From the NCBI RefSeq assembly GCF_037975245.1, contig NC_092573.1:136501-200500 (forward strand): a stretch of 64,000 bases of DNA, written 5' to 3'. This DNA is from Apostichopus japonicus. Its lineage: Eukaryota > Echinodermata > Holothuroidea > Aspidochirotida > Stichopodidae. The notes beneath the pieces were generated by a model that was not told where the DNA came from, made no database searches, and worked only from the letters and a program-made list of their open reading frames with translations. This document shows positions 23,984-42,990 of the stretch, piece by piece; the stretch's first letter is position 1; each line of letters opens with the position of its first letter. The translations under genes were made by a program, and so were the position numbers.

Positions 23984-26900
23984 CTGAAGAGCAAAAAAAA
24001 AAGAGAATAAAAGAAAATAAAAAATATCTACACTGGAGTAGTGTTATTTTCTAGCGATATAGTAAGGTAGGGTGATAAATTGCTTCTCACTTAAACAAAC
24101 TCATTTGGAGAAAAAAAATGGTCATATCATATATATCACAGCTATAAAGTCCAGATGTCATACAAGTTGTGTCAAATGCTGATTCAAGTCTAAAATAACT
24201 TCACTGATGCCTGATTTTGTGTATTATTTTTGTAAATGTTACAGCCTGGTTTATCAACCACAGCATTGCATGCAGAGGGGTGAAGTGAGCAATGGGTTAA
24301 TGAGCAGGGGGTGGGAGAAAATAATTATAGTTTCAGAAGTTCATAACAAGGATTGTGAGAACTCAGAAAGCTTTCACACAATCATCTGTAAATGTACGGG
24401 GAAGAGAGATAACCCCATCTTGTCTGCCCCATCCGCAGTTAAATATTAAACCCCTGTGTATGCCTCCAGACACAGAACTAAGACCAGAACTAAGACTGCT
24501 ACAGCAGTTCCACAATGTCATAAATCAGCAAATCCAAGCAGCATCATAGATCAGACAGATTAATGAACTTACCATTTCTTGCTACCAATACACTTGCCAG
24601 GGCATCAGGAACACTATTACCGATCGCAAGGACTGTATAACCTAGAACCACATCAGGTATCCTAAAAGCAATTCCTGTAGAGAATTAAATAAAACATTCC
24701 AAAACTATAGATGGAACTGTCTTGAGCAACAGTAATTTCCATATTTTTTTTAATGTTCTTCAAAAAGCCAAAACAAACACACAACTGAAAGCATCTCCTA
24801 TATTCTGAAAGGTGACATCTGGCAACGAACCTTTAAATTACATGATACCCACAGCAACAAGGATTGCAGGTTCGAGTCATGGTAGGACCACAACCTTCTG
24901 TTCTTAGACAAGACACTTTTTCTCAATTGCCTCTCTTTACCCAAATGTATACATGGGGACCTGTCTAATAGCTTATCAATCCAGTGGAGTGCAATGAATA
25001 ACAGTGGAACCTATGGGAGGTTGTCCAGGGCATGCATACAAGTTATGCATGTAAGTTGCCCCAGGAGCGACTGTCTTAACCTGCACAATTGGAAGTGTTA
25101 TTGTCACAAGTAACCAGTGACCAGGGTTGACTGTTGTAAAGTCGTGTGAGAAGGCCTTGCATGTCCCTGACACAATTAAGTATCTCCACTTAAACTAGAT
25201 AAAGATATAAAGTGAAGCTAGTTAACAGGAAAACTCACCAACATTATTAGCCATCCAGACGAGAATATACGAAGACAGTCCAATCCATAATAAAGACATT
25301 AGGAATGTCAAAGGGTACCAGCTGGTCCACGACTTTCGTTTACAATTTGGAATAGTGAAGTAGAAGATGACTTGACTTGGTAAATATAAAATCCAGATGA
25401 GCAGACTCGTCCAGTTGTCTCTTGGAATATGGAATGGTGAGGGAGGAGGACCCTCTTCCTCCTCTTCTTGTACCGTGTGCCTGTCAGTCGGAGGACGAAT
25501 AGTCACCTCAGCTAGAGAACGACAAAACACAGTTTACATGAATGAAAGTTGTTTACGGTAAAGGAAGCTTCTGGGCGATAAAACAAATATAAACAAAGAA
25601 TTTGGCTTTAATATGACTTAAATCTTAAGTTTTTTAACCGTAGTTTGACTAATACAAAATGGGTTTTCAAGAATGCATTGATGTATAGTAATTTTGGGTT
25701 TTGTTAAAAAAGAATAATCCCTGGCTTATATGATAAACCATATTTAGATTCCCCCAAATTGCGATACAAAATGTTTCGTTTTTCATTTTTTTTTTATAAA
25801 CTTTAACCTAGTAATAATAAACAAAATGTACTGCTGTTTTACCAACAGAAGTGTTATTCTTACTCTTAACTAAATTTTAAAAGGCTATGAAGGATGGTTT
25901 GGTTTGGTTGGGGGTGGGATGAATCTATGCCTGCCAAGATTGACCCTCATTGCTTATGATAACTGTACTGTTGACAAAATTGTGACAATATCTTTGAGTA
26001 GGAATATTAGGTGCCACTGCTTTACAATTATGTATACCAGGATAAAAATATAAATAAATATATAAATAAATAAAGGCTAAGATGATTATTTCACAAACTA
26101 TGATCCATTCACCACAATTTGTAATGTAATATGATGACAAAATGACTTTCAATGGATGAACTAAGTCACAAACCATTTCCAAATTTGCAGTTATGTAATA
26201 ATTAGTGTAACATGACCATGGGACATCAACTTTCACAGGTGGTTGGGCAGACTAATATCAACAGTCTCATTATTTTAATGTTTGATAGTTGTAATAATTC
26301 CCAGAATAAGACATATATATAACCCCTGGACAATATTGATGTTATGGCCTTGATTCTCCCCTATATGACAGTTAATTAGAACACCATGATTTTGATGTTT
26401 CTAGAGCTAATGCCTGGTAAAGGAGCTTACATATACGCCACAATTTTATCATACTGATGGGGGAATAGTATTTCAATTTTTTTGTGTGTCTAAGTGGTGG
26501 GGCATAAAGGCAATACCATCAGAATCAATGTTCTCCATATCTGATGTGTACCCGGAAGTTGGCGTGTGGATGTTGTCTTTATTGTCCAGTAAAGGAGAGG
26601 TCTCTGAAGAAGTCGCAGCGAAGTTGACAATTCTTTGGCGGAAGAAGCCTTCAATTTTGTGATTGTTGAACATTAAGATGATGTAAGCAACGTACAGAAC
26701 CAGTAGGATCAGGCTTTCATACCTAACAACAACAAAAAACAAAAACAAAAAAGGGGTGAGGCTGAGAAAAAGCACATCAGATTTTAGTAACACTAACACT
26801 TGTACATTATAATTGGCTCACAAGTTTGATGGCATTTTTCAAACACTGTTTATTGAAGAAGATAATGTAAGACAGTTTTAACTCCTTGTTAAAAGCACAC

Positions 26901-29900
26901 TAATGGTACTTCAATCGTATCTTATTTTTCTGCCTTTTATTTCCCTGCAAGTGACTTTAGTTTAATATTTTCAGCAGAATTTTTATACCCACATGTACAT
27001 TGTTTTAACTGTAACTAACATTATCTTTACTATTAGTGTGATGTATAAATGAAAACTAAAATAAATCAGCTATGACAAGAAATTGCTTTTAAGTAGTTTC
27101 CCTGTGATCTGTCGATGCCCCATATCGACATACTCTCTTCCTCATAAAACTGTTATAATGGGGGTAAATGGGATTATGGGGGACCGGGGGGGGGGGTGGT
27201 GGAAGGGAAGGAGATAGTGGATGGTCACTTACCACTTAATGAGGCTGTCTTCCATGACCCCAACTAGAGCTGCAACACTTATAAGGTAACACATACAGTC
27301 TCTTGTTACAGCCCACCAGTTTAAATGTATTACCTGCATGGGAACAGATCATGTAATAACAGAGTAACTCTGAGATATATGGTGTCCATTGGATGTCCAC
27401 ACCATGTGTGGACATGGGAGGGGGCTTGTAAGAGGGGGAGGAAGTACAAATAAAACTTAAATAAATCAAAAATATATACATTAAAGAAAAAGTACAAGTA
27501 AAAAATAAAATGCATTCATGCAACAACATTATAGCCACTGATGCAGTCTTCTTGTTGGCTCAAACTTTTCAGTTCTGCAACAAAATCAATGTTATAGTTT
27601 AAAGTGAATATATAAGGACCAATGCAGAATTCAAGATATTCTCATGGGAACTGATAGCTGATTGATACCTGTGAAAAGCTTAAAAACAAACTGCAATTTC
27701 CATATTTTATCACTCAATAAGAATTCTGTGTTAAAGGGGAGAGTGACATCACCTCTCTATAGATGCCACCCTGGGCCTGTGAATTCGGTACCAAGGAGGC
27801 AAATTGGACTCCATATTCCCTTCTTCTGTTTAAAGCCTGGAACTTGAGACTTATACACAAAAACAGCTAGAACTATAGGTACATCTGTTATGAATGTTTT
27901 GTAGCCTGGCTAAGTTAGGTGATGATATTTACATGTCGTAGCAGTGATGTTTTGTTATTTAATTCACACAGGAAGATGTCTGTTGTTCATGTAGCTGTCA
28001 TTGTGGTACTGATGTACTTACAGCATTGGTCAATAGACCACACAGTCCAATAATGAAGAAGAGATTGAAGACTGCAGAGCCAATGATTGTACCCAGACCG
28101 ATGTCTCCCTTAGCAACAAATACACCTGAAAGGGACATTATAGAAAAAATAGGGTGATTTCAAAAACCTCTGACTAATTAATTAAGTGAAGCAAAAAGGA
28201 TCAGCATTTCCTGATGGTAAACTTGTAGTATGAGTACAAACATAGGAATAATTCTAGTACATGGTATAAGTATCAGTACAACAGCATGAGTACAAGTATA
28301 ACAATAATTCCACATGTATAAGTTTGAGTACACATATAAGAATAATTCCACAGGTATAAGACTGAGTACACATTCAAGGATGTATTCTGGCACTATTATC
28401 TATTCTAGATTTCCAAATTGCCCAGAGTATGAGTACCAATGAGAATACACGAGTGTATGAGTACAGTTGACTATGTCAGAATATCAGTGCCAGCACAGAC
28501 ACACTACAAGTCTGTTCAGTAACACTGCATTGTCAGCACAGACTCACTACAAGTCTGTTCAGGAACACTGCATTGCCGGCACAGACTCACTACAAGTCTG
28601 TTCAGGAACACTACAATGCCAGCACAGACTCACTGCAAGTCGGTTCAGGAACACTGTATTGCCAGCACAGACTCACTACAAGTCTGTTCAGGAACACTAC
28701 AATGCCAGCACAGACTCACTACAAGTCTGTTCAGGAACACTGCATTGCCAGCACAGACTCACTACAAGTCTGTTCAGGAACACTGCATTGCCGGCACAGA
28801 CTCACTACAAGTCTGTTCAGGAACACTGCATTGCCGGCACAGACTCACTACAAGTCTGTTCAGGAACACTACAATGCCAGTTTATGCCACCATGTGAAGA
28901 GAGACTACCATTTAAAAAGATAAATACAATGCAATTGTATATTACAAAACTGAAAATGGGCTCAAAATCTGTAAAAAAAAGTTTTGAAACTTTGATGGTA
29001 TTTGTAGTATATTTGGCAACCTCTGTCTCACTTTATAGTCTCTTTAATATTACTGTTCAAAATTTAATTCATTAATTCTATGAATACTCTTCTATGAAAG
29101 TTACTGTTTTTCTCTTTTAGGGCTCCCTCAGGCTATATAGAGACCTTCCATTGCCTCAATAGCACTTCCCCCAGATTGATAATCCTTGTTGTGTCTTTTT
29201 TGGGAGATTGTAACCAAGTATGCAAACTGACAAAGACATAAATAGCTGTCTTAATTCTCACCAATAACAGAAGTGAAAAGCTCCGGCGCTGAACTTCCAG
29301 CCGCCATAAAAGTTGCACCAGCGACATCTTGACTAAGTCTCAACTCTGTGGGAAACAAAAGGTGGACTTAAATAGTAGAAAGTAGAAACAATAGTAGAAT
29401 ATTACATTATGAAGTACACAAGTGTAACCTGAAGAATAAGAACATAAAATTGAAAGGTTATGTACAGGATTATCTAGAAAATTGCTGCATAAAGTTTTAA
29501 TAATGAAAAAGATATTCAGGTTTGTGTCTATAAGAATTGCTTTGTTCTAATATTTACTATCAATCCTATATTTATATATATCAGTTATGCCTATAATTGA
29601 CACACTGTACAATTTATTTACCAGAATTAACAAACAACAAATTTTTTTTTTTTTAAGACTTGATGAAGGAGAGTGTCAGGATATTTAATTAACTGAGGCA
29701 AATGGTGGAAGGAAAGAATTTGGACTCACTTTGGCATATGACTTCTAGAGATGGTACATAATAATCATCACAGACAATTGCGATAACTCCAAAGAGATAA
29801 ATCGCTACTACGACATTGATAAGGAATGCCCCTCTGGCCAGTTGGCTCTCGTTAAAGACTCCTTGGGGGAATGCATCTGGTGTATAAGCTGTGCAATTAA

Positions 29901-31235
29901 TTATTGTTCCATTTTCAGATAGATCTGTTGACAGAAGTACAGATTACGAAATGAGCAACCAACATAACAACATCGTATATATGTGACACAAAGCTTTACA
30001 AACTTTTGATGGTTTTTCAATAAACTCATCAGGATTGCTCTAGAACCATTGTTGCAGCATGGTGCTCTAGAACCATTGTTGTGATTTTGTTTTTCAGTGT
30101 TTTGTCTAGTATTTACTATTTTATATCTTTATCATAATTTTATTTATTTTCCTATTTATAAATTTTTAATGATTTATACTGGAAATAAAGAATTGAATTG
30201 AATTGAATTGCATGAAAATATGCTAGAAAACGAAGAATTGGTCACTCATGGTTCAGTTATGAAGAGACATTTTATGGTAATCTTCAAAACAATTGCCCTC
30301 TGAGAGTCATATATATTTGTATACCTAAGTAAACTTTTCTCGATGTCTAAAAATCTCAAACACATATGGTCTTGGAACGTTTTTGGACATTTGCATTTTT
30401 CATTTGCTCAATCTTTGTGAAGGGGTCAAAATGAAGGGATAAGTACCTCATCATGTTTGTGCAATTTTGTTTACTACACTTGCTTACTGCCAAATGAGTT
30501 GATTTTAATAGAATATCAAGATTGGTCATATTTTGGTACAGCTTACAATGGCATGCAAACACAGCTTTAAATAACCAACATTTTGATATAAAAACATGCA
30601 CTCTTTCACTGTTTATACACAAATATGTTTGTTTGAATTTATATTTCACAGTCTCTGATAACCTGATTTGTACTCTGTTCTTTGTTGAAGAATCTTTCAA
30701 TTTCACCGTGACGTTTTGTTAAGTCCAGATAAAATTGGTGTCCAAAGCAAATAAGTACAAGAGATTTATAGCACTGAACTGCTGCTGGTTGACTTTCACG
30801 CAGATGTGGTGACAGGTATAAAAGGCTAATGTTTTAAATATTTACAGATTTAATATGGATCAGACTATTACATAGGTAGATTACTAAGTGATAAAGACAT
30901 TGGTCATAACAGTCATGGCAGTCAAAATGTTATCCAAATGATCAATCTGCTATATATATGAGTTCCAAGCTATATTTCAGTTTCCTATACAAGTGTCATA
31001 GCATTTTACAACTGGCAAAATTCAGTGTATTCAAAACTGAAACACAAAATTTGGAAACAAAATTATTCTGTTGGTAATGGAAAATTCTCTCACCGTCTTG
31101 CAGAAAGAATGTATCTGAGGTAGAATTCCCTGAAAATCTATTAGATATGTAACTGCAAGTAACGACCAAACCAAACAGTAGCAGAGAGCACGGAATTGTT
31201 ATTAGTAAGCTTCTCCTTCGGCGGCGATGTTTCAT
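23652..31235 (-). CDS. SLC24-family K+-dependent Na+/Ca2+ exchanger, 9 exons, complete
   Basis: Minus-strand join of 31235..31094, 29924..29730, 29345..29262, 28125..28022, 27333..27233, 26722..26517, 25511..25239, 24674..24573 and 23983..23652. All phases agree, giving 512 residues. The order is: an N-terminal hydrophobic signal or membrane segment (about 9-30) preceded by five arginines; an extracellular loop with sequon N37-S-T; alpha-1 repeat with [18 protein letters not shown] (Glu134); a cytoplasmic loop with an acidic EEEEE run; and alpha-2 repeat with [14 protein letters not shown] (Asp392) and GSNIFDIL (Asp419). These acidic residues are the known Ca2+ and K+ ligands of NCKX exchangers, which extrude Ca2+ with K+ in exchange for Na+. 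The length is close to vertebrate SLC24A5 (about 500 residues) rather than the longer A1-A4, but subtype is not certain. One oddity: GNS replaces the usual GTS in alpha-2. Confidence 0.95.
24573..24674 (-). CDS. SLC24 exon 8, alpha-2 repeat
   Basis: A 102-nt exon, phase 1 in and out, between ctctacag and gtaagt. It encodes [20 protein letters not shown] then [14 protein letters not shown] second AG at 24662-24663 (ttttag) would break the frame and is not used in this model. Confidence 0.93.
24850..25180 (+). mobile_element. 5'-truncated tRNA-derived SINE fragment
   Basis: It has a B-box-like aggttcgagtc at about 24868-24878 and then the body typical of marine-invertebrate and fish SINEs: a stretch like ttagacaagacacttt, followed by ccaaatgtatacatgggg and cctgt. 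The A box is not recognisable. It lies in SLC24 intron 7, opposite to the gene. Confidence 0.5.
25239..25511 (-). CDS. SLC24 exon 7, cytoplasmic loop and TM before alpha-2
   Basis: A 273-nt exon between ttctctag and gtgagt. It encodes a charged loop ([12 protein letters not shown]), then [20 protein letters not shown] and [20 protein letters not shown], matching the family's conserved WY-x2-TFLMS-x2-WI-x3-SY block. Confidence 0.95.
26517..26722 (-). CDS. SLC24 exon 6, TM and large cytoplasmic loop
   Basis: A 206-nt exon starting after gttgttag with [18 protein letters not shown], then a polar, Ser/Asp-rich loop including [14 protein letters not shown]. The downstream donor is gatg|gtattg, a weak match. 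It was chosen because it keeps phase with exon 7; reading on would hit a stop at 26473, so the exact donor is the least certain junction of this gene. Confidence 0.8.
27233..27333 (-). CDS. SLC24 exon 5
   Basis: A 101-nt exon between catgcag and gtaagt, phase 0 in, phase 2 out. It encodes [20 protein letters not shown] and [15 protein letters not shown], matching the family's WW-x3-RD...D-x3-W pattern. Confidence 0.94.
28022..28125 (-). CDS. SLC24 exon 4, end of alpha-1 repeat
   Basis: A 104-nt exon between ccctttcag and gtaagt. It encodes [20 protein letters not shown] and [15 protein letters not shown], including the conserved GDIG-x-GTI-x-GSA-x-FN motif. Confidence 0.96.
28493..28882. repeat. 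43-bp minisatellite array, about 9 copies
   Basis: The phrase aagtctgttcag recurs every 43 bp (28508, 28551 and onward), within SLC24 intron 3. Copies differ by a few substitutions (gcattgcc versus acaatgcc). Because 43 is not a multiple of three and the unit has no stop in any plus-strand frame, overlapping frames of about 93 to 202 codons open through the array. Confidence 0.95.
29262..29345 (-). CDS. SLC24 exon 3, alpha-1 repeat core
   Basis: An 84-nt exon between tcccacag and gtgaga. It encodes [20 protein letters not shown], then ELFTSVI. Glu134 in GSSAPE is the conserved Ca2+ ligand of NCKX proteins. Confidence 0.97.
29730..29924 (-). CDS. SLC24 exon 2
   Basis: A 195-nt exon between gtcaacag and gtgagt. 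It encodes the extracellular segment with N-glycosylation sequons (NGT and NCT), [14 protein letters not shown], a membrane helix, and the hallmark [13 protein letters not shown]. Confidence 0.96.
31094..31235 (-). CDS. SLC24 exon 1 with start codon
   Basis: It opens [11 protein letters not shown], then a hydrophobic segment, and ends QD plus one nucleotide at donor gtgaga. The ATG is preceded in the same frame by a five-codon upstream frame that ends in TGA six nucleotides before it. An acceptor-like ttacag lies just before that short frame (about 31263-31268), so the 5' untranslated region is probably split by an intron. Confidence 0.88.
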
Positions 31236-31269
31236 TCTGTGTCACACTCCAGCTGACATCTGTAAGATT

Positions 31270-34200
31270 TGAGAGAAAAACAATACACCTGATAAGAGGC
31301 CAGTTGTATGCCCCTGCTAATTCACTGCACAGTGCATACCTCACATCAATAGCGGCACAGAAATGCTTGAATTAGGAAGGAATTTTCTCTCATCAAAAAA
31401 AAATGGTGCAATCACTTGTTGAATAGCCTGGACTGATTGATTGAAACATTGATAACTGGATGCTCATATTTGGAGTTGGCCTACTAACCCCTTGATACTG
31501 TACCCTGTACATGTATAATTGCTGTTGTAGGGATAGGAGGAGTGTTGATGCTTGCACTGAAAAGTAAGTTAGGCCTACTTACTACTGTACATGTTATATC
31601 TTAAACTTATTTATTGTTGCAACAAACTTCAAGAAAACGTATTTTGTTCAAATCTTTGCATGGAGGCAGACATGACCGTATCTGTTTTACAATAAAACAG
31701 AAATCTTCCATTATTCCATGCTACGGTTACGTACTGTACATTACCAAGTTGTGAGAGCCTACTCCGCCTGGTACTGCAGGACGGAAGTGTAGGCATAACA
31801 GTTAATTTATGCCAATATACAATACTAATTTATTTATTTTAAAACTAAAGGGTAAACTCGGTTAGTGAAATGCTAATCTCTCCCGCGGTTCTAAAAAAAA
31901 ACACAAAAAAAAACAAGTAGATTAAAAATAATAACGAATAGCCTACAAACGCAATGCCTTTACGTCTTAGTCATTTAGGCTACCTCTCTCTACTATAGTC
32001 CTAGTTCCTACTTCAATTTTACGTGTACCCCTAGAGATTGCTGTCCAGAACAGAATTTTCATCAGCAACCTGGAATTAAGTGATCTTACCAATTCATTCA
32101 ATCAAAAAGTCCTCAGAAGGCAGAAAATTACAAGATCCCGATCAGAGAACAGATGCCATCCCAACAAATTTGCTTACCTACACATGTATTGCACCACATC
32201 ATATGACCAAGATATCATATTAAGATTGTCAGACTGGTAGGTAAATATTAAACTTGTTACAAGCATAACGGATGTATTATATCTGCGGTGGATAATCATT
32301 CCGTACGGAAGCTTAGAAGGGACGTGTCAATTGGGACGTTTTGATGAGATGCAACAACAAAAATCTGAAAATTGACATTTTGTCCATAGTCTCACTAGTA
32401 TTTTGAGTTCATGTAATTTCCGTACTGTCAATTCAATGTTAGCGATAAAAAGGCAGAGGCTGGATTAAAAAAAGGACAACGGTTTCGTGTAATTCTGCAT
32501 ACTCGTGCTTCAAAGGAAACGTTTGTGACAATTAATTTCAATTTTCAAGTAAATTATAAACATTATTCACAAGAGCACATATATTAAAATCAGCACACCA
32601 TGACTCTTGTGCAACGCATCTGATTTTCTCAACCGGAAAGAAATTTTGAAGAGATCTTTTCTTTCGGCCTACCAATATTTCCATACAATGGGAAATTAAT
32701 CAAACAAAAACAAACGTGGGAGCACATGGTTTCCATTATAAACACGAACAAACTGGCGATAATCTATTCCGGGATTCAGTGAGTGATGATGTAACCCAGT
32801 TGTATATTGATATCGTCACGAAGCGAATAAGGAATTTATCTAAAGGAGGTGCTTCACTTGGGTCATTTTAGCTTAATGCTGTCCACCCAGAGAAAGAAAA
32901 AACTTTTAAACTTGAAATGGTGCATTCTAAGGCCAAAAATCACATCTATGCAAGTAGCTCTCATCTCAAGATTGTGCTAATAAATAATGATAATAATAAA
33001 ATTTAGAATTCCCCAACTGATTTAGGTAGGGACCGAATCTCTATGGGAGGGCCAGAATTGAATGAAGTATTTCATAAAGGAGGGTCACTGTCGTGGGGTC
33101 ATCGGAGCCAAATCCCTTGGGATGCATATATAAAGGGTACTCCCACCCCCTTTTTTTTAAATTTAAAAGCCAAATGGTGCATTGTGAGGTATATTTAGAC
33201 TACAATTTAGGATTTTATAAGTAGCTCTAAACTAAAGGTTTTGCTTAAAAGTAATAATAAATTAAAGCTTAAGTTTATTAAACTTCATGTGAGGACCAGA
33301 AGCGAATGAGGGTTTTATAAAAACCCTTCCACTATATATATATATATGGTGGAGAGGATGTTGTCCTGAAGTCATGAAAGTCGTCTCCTATGTAGAGGGT
33401 TAGGTGGTCCTCCCGCAGAATAAAAATTAAAAATAAAAATATAGTAATAAATACTTTGTTTGAGGTTATCAAAAAAGGAATCGGAGATGTGGGACCATGT
33501 ACCTACCTCATCCCGCCCCCTTGGGCACGCCACTGTCTATGGATACAATAAGAGGCATAGCAGTAGGCGGCTCAAGCCGTTCATGGAACCAAGGTTCACA
33601 TGCGCACAGAGGGTCCCAAGGTATTCTTTCTCGAAAATTGAGTCAATGAATCAAACTGTCAGTCATGTTTTAGCATGAATCATTCAATGAATACCAACCA
33701 TAGACCAACATACCTATGCCGTAATCTGTTTTACTTACAACTACTTTTTTTCTAGTTGACACAGTAACGGCCCAGCTTCTACGCCAGATCTATGGTGCAT
33801 TTTCTCTAATGTAACATTTGCGCCAAGTGCAGTTTAGATGAGGTAAAGAGGAAGTACCCTAGCCCTCGCTGTGAAACCGACGACCCTCAAATCGCCACTC
33901 CAGGACACATTCGAAAGCTTTGTGGTGAATCAAGTTGTTCGCCTAAAGCCCACTCTTTCCTAAATCTCAATTAACTGCAAAGTTGGCGTTCCATAACATT
34001 TACGCTGCAAATTGTCGGTACGTCCTTTTATTCGTGGGCCTAAAAGCAGGTAATACACAGTACTCAGAGAGCTACGATCAATCTTTAAAAATCGCCTCCC
34101 CTGTCCTAGATCTAATATAAAAGACAACAGTGATATAAAGAGGTTTTTTTTTCAATTACTTTTAGTCTCCTTTACCCCGTTTTCTGTTAAGAAATAATAT

Positions 34201-34900
34201 ATATTCGTCAATTATTACCTGCGGGAATGATGTGACACGGTAAGCTTGGTAGGCTTCAATAATATAGCACTGAATGCCTGCAAACGCTATAGCCTATACC
34301 TCTACACATAAGTGTCATTCTCGTACTGTGTGTATGTTAACCAACCGAGTGATTACTGCTGAACACAATCAACTTGAATCGTATCGACTATGTAAATTTT
34401 AATATTTGACCCTCATCCATTCACGAGTTTTAAGCCATTTTAATATTTACGTACGCGCGGTAGGATACAAAAGATTTTTTTTAATCGTATTCATAATACA
34501 GCCATCCTATTCCTATCCTACACTACAGTAGTACTATTGCTGAATATGACAACCCTCGTGACTAACTTAGTTTCAACTTCACAAGTATCAGCCGCACTTT
34601 CAACCAGTTGGCAGTTATATATATGAGACAATTAAATACATCAAAACCAAGCTATCAGGATATATTAAATACCCTGTAATAAATAGCAGGGCAGTTAGTT
34701 CAGAGTAGAAACAGTTTAATGTTATGAAGATGGTGAAAACTTACTGGCTAAACTTGATCAATGACAAAATTTACTCAAGTACATTGAAGTATTGATAACA
34801 TAATTTTCTCAAAGGACTGCTGATGTGATTAAATGAGGTGCTATATGACATCAGACATTAAATTAAAAGAACAATTTTCCTGACAACATTGTTTTGTTCA
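31270..34900. other. Intergenic region between divergent SLC24 and RPL17
   Basis: No coding exon recognised. Both genes must have their promoters and probably non-coding first exons here. A stretch at about 32840-33440 has two diverged copies of a roughly 250-bp segment (gtagctct and atggtgcatt motifs), ending in a transposon-like terminus. Confidence 0.5.
32840..33533. repeat. Decayed repeat with one transposon-like terminus
   Basis: Phrases atggtgcatt and aagtagctct recur about 240-270 bp apart. The right end ttgggcacgccactg reads CAGTGGCGTGCCCAA from outside, like hAT ends. I could not find the matching left terminus or a target duplication, so only one end is supported. Confidence 0.4.
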
Positions 34901-34922
34901 CAATTTCATTACAGAATCCACA

Positions 34923-42075
<7,153 letters not shown>

Positions 42076-42097
42076 TGGACTGTCTATTGGGTTGTGA

Positions 42098-42103
42098 AAT
42101 AAA
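42098..42103 (+). terminator. RPL17: RPL17 polyadenylation signal
   Basis: AATAAA 23 nt downstream of the stop, a short 3' untranslated region as usual for ribosomal protein genes. Confidence 0.85.
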
Positions 42104-42787
42104 ATCAATGAAAAAGACTTGCTGCCTTCATTTTAATCTATTTGTGTTATGTGTATTGAAACAAGTTTTGTTATCAAAAGATATGGTGGCCAGCACAGCT
42201 GCAATGTACTCTCGACTTGGTTGACCTTAACACGACATAAAAAATACTTTGAATTCACTAGCAGGAAGTCAAGGGGGAAAGTTTTCACACTTAACAAAAG
42301 CTGTTGGAGGTGCTGGATGGGTGGACTAGGTTGACCAATGGTTGACACAACCATTAGTAGGGTTAAGGTCATTCAAAACACAGTTATGTCTAGACGTGTT
42401 TTAAGCGTGGTTAACTCCGGGTAAGATCACATTACTACTTTGCATTTATGCAGTGACAACGAAGTACCCTGATTGTTTATGGAATGTACTATTTCATAGT
42501 AGGAAGTCGACTATTCAAGACGAGAACGTATTACAAAAGCATACCCAGGGTCCATGAAGGAAAGTTTTGTGACTTGAAGTTAAACAGACCTTCAATTTTG
42601 CTGCTTCAAAGCTGGTGTTGGTTAATAATTCAAGATATGTTGATTGGTAAAGCAGCTAGTGTGGGGTCCTCAAAATTTGCTTGGAAATTACCAATGGGTT
42701 TTCACCTCAAATGGGTTTTCACCTACAAATGGAACTCGCCTACAAATGGAATTGTAAATCCTTGTTGGTAGCAATAGCCTGTGTATC

Positions 42788-42990
42788 CTTACATACCTAC
42801 AACTGTTACAAGCAGGATATATCAACTATGGCTTCCTGTTGATCTTGACTTGAACCTTACATACCTACAACTGTTACAAGCAGGATATATCAACTATGGC
42901 TTCATGTTGATCTTGACTTGAACCTTACAAACCTACAACTGTTACAAGCAGGATATATCAACTATGGCTTCCTGTTGATCTTGACTTTAA
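42788..42990. repeat. 68-bp tandem repeat, 3 copies
   Basis: The phrase ctacaactgttacaagcagg recurs three times at 68-bp spacing between the convergent RPL17 and IQGAP genes. Confidence 0.93.

Noticed and set aside
24661..24661. Acceptor ttttag inside SLC24 exon 8
   Set aside because: The frame would be lost; the acceptor 13 nt upstream keeps phase and gives the expected sequence before IPD.
28467..29075. Long open frame (202 codons) as a protein gene
   Set aside because: It lies almost entirely over the 43-bp minisatellite, all three frames are open, and it is opposite and inside an SLC24 intron.
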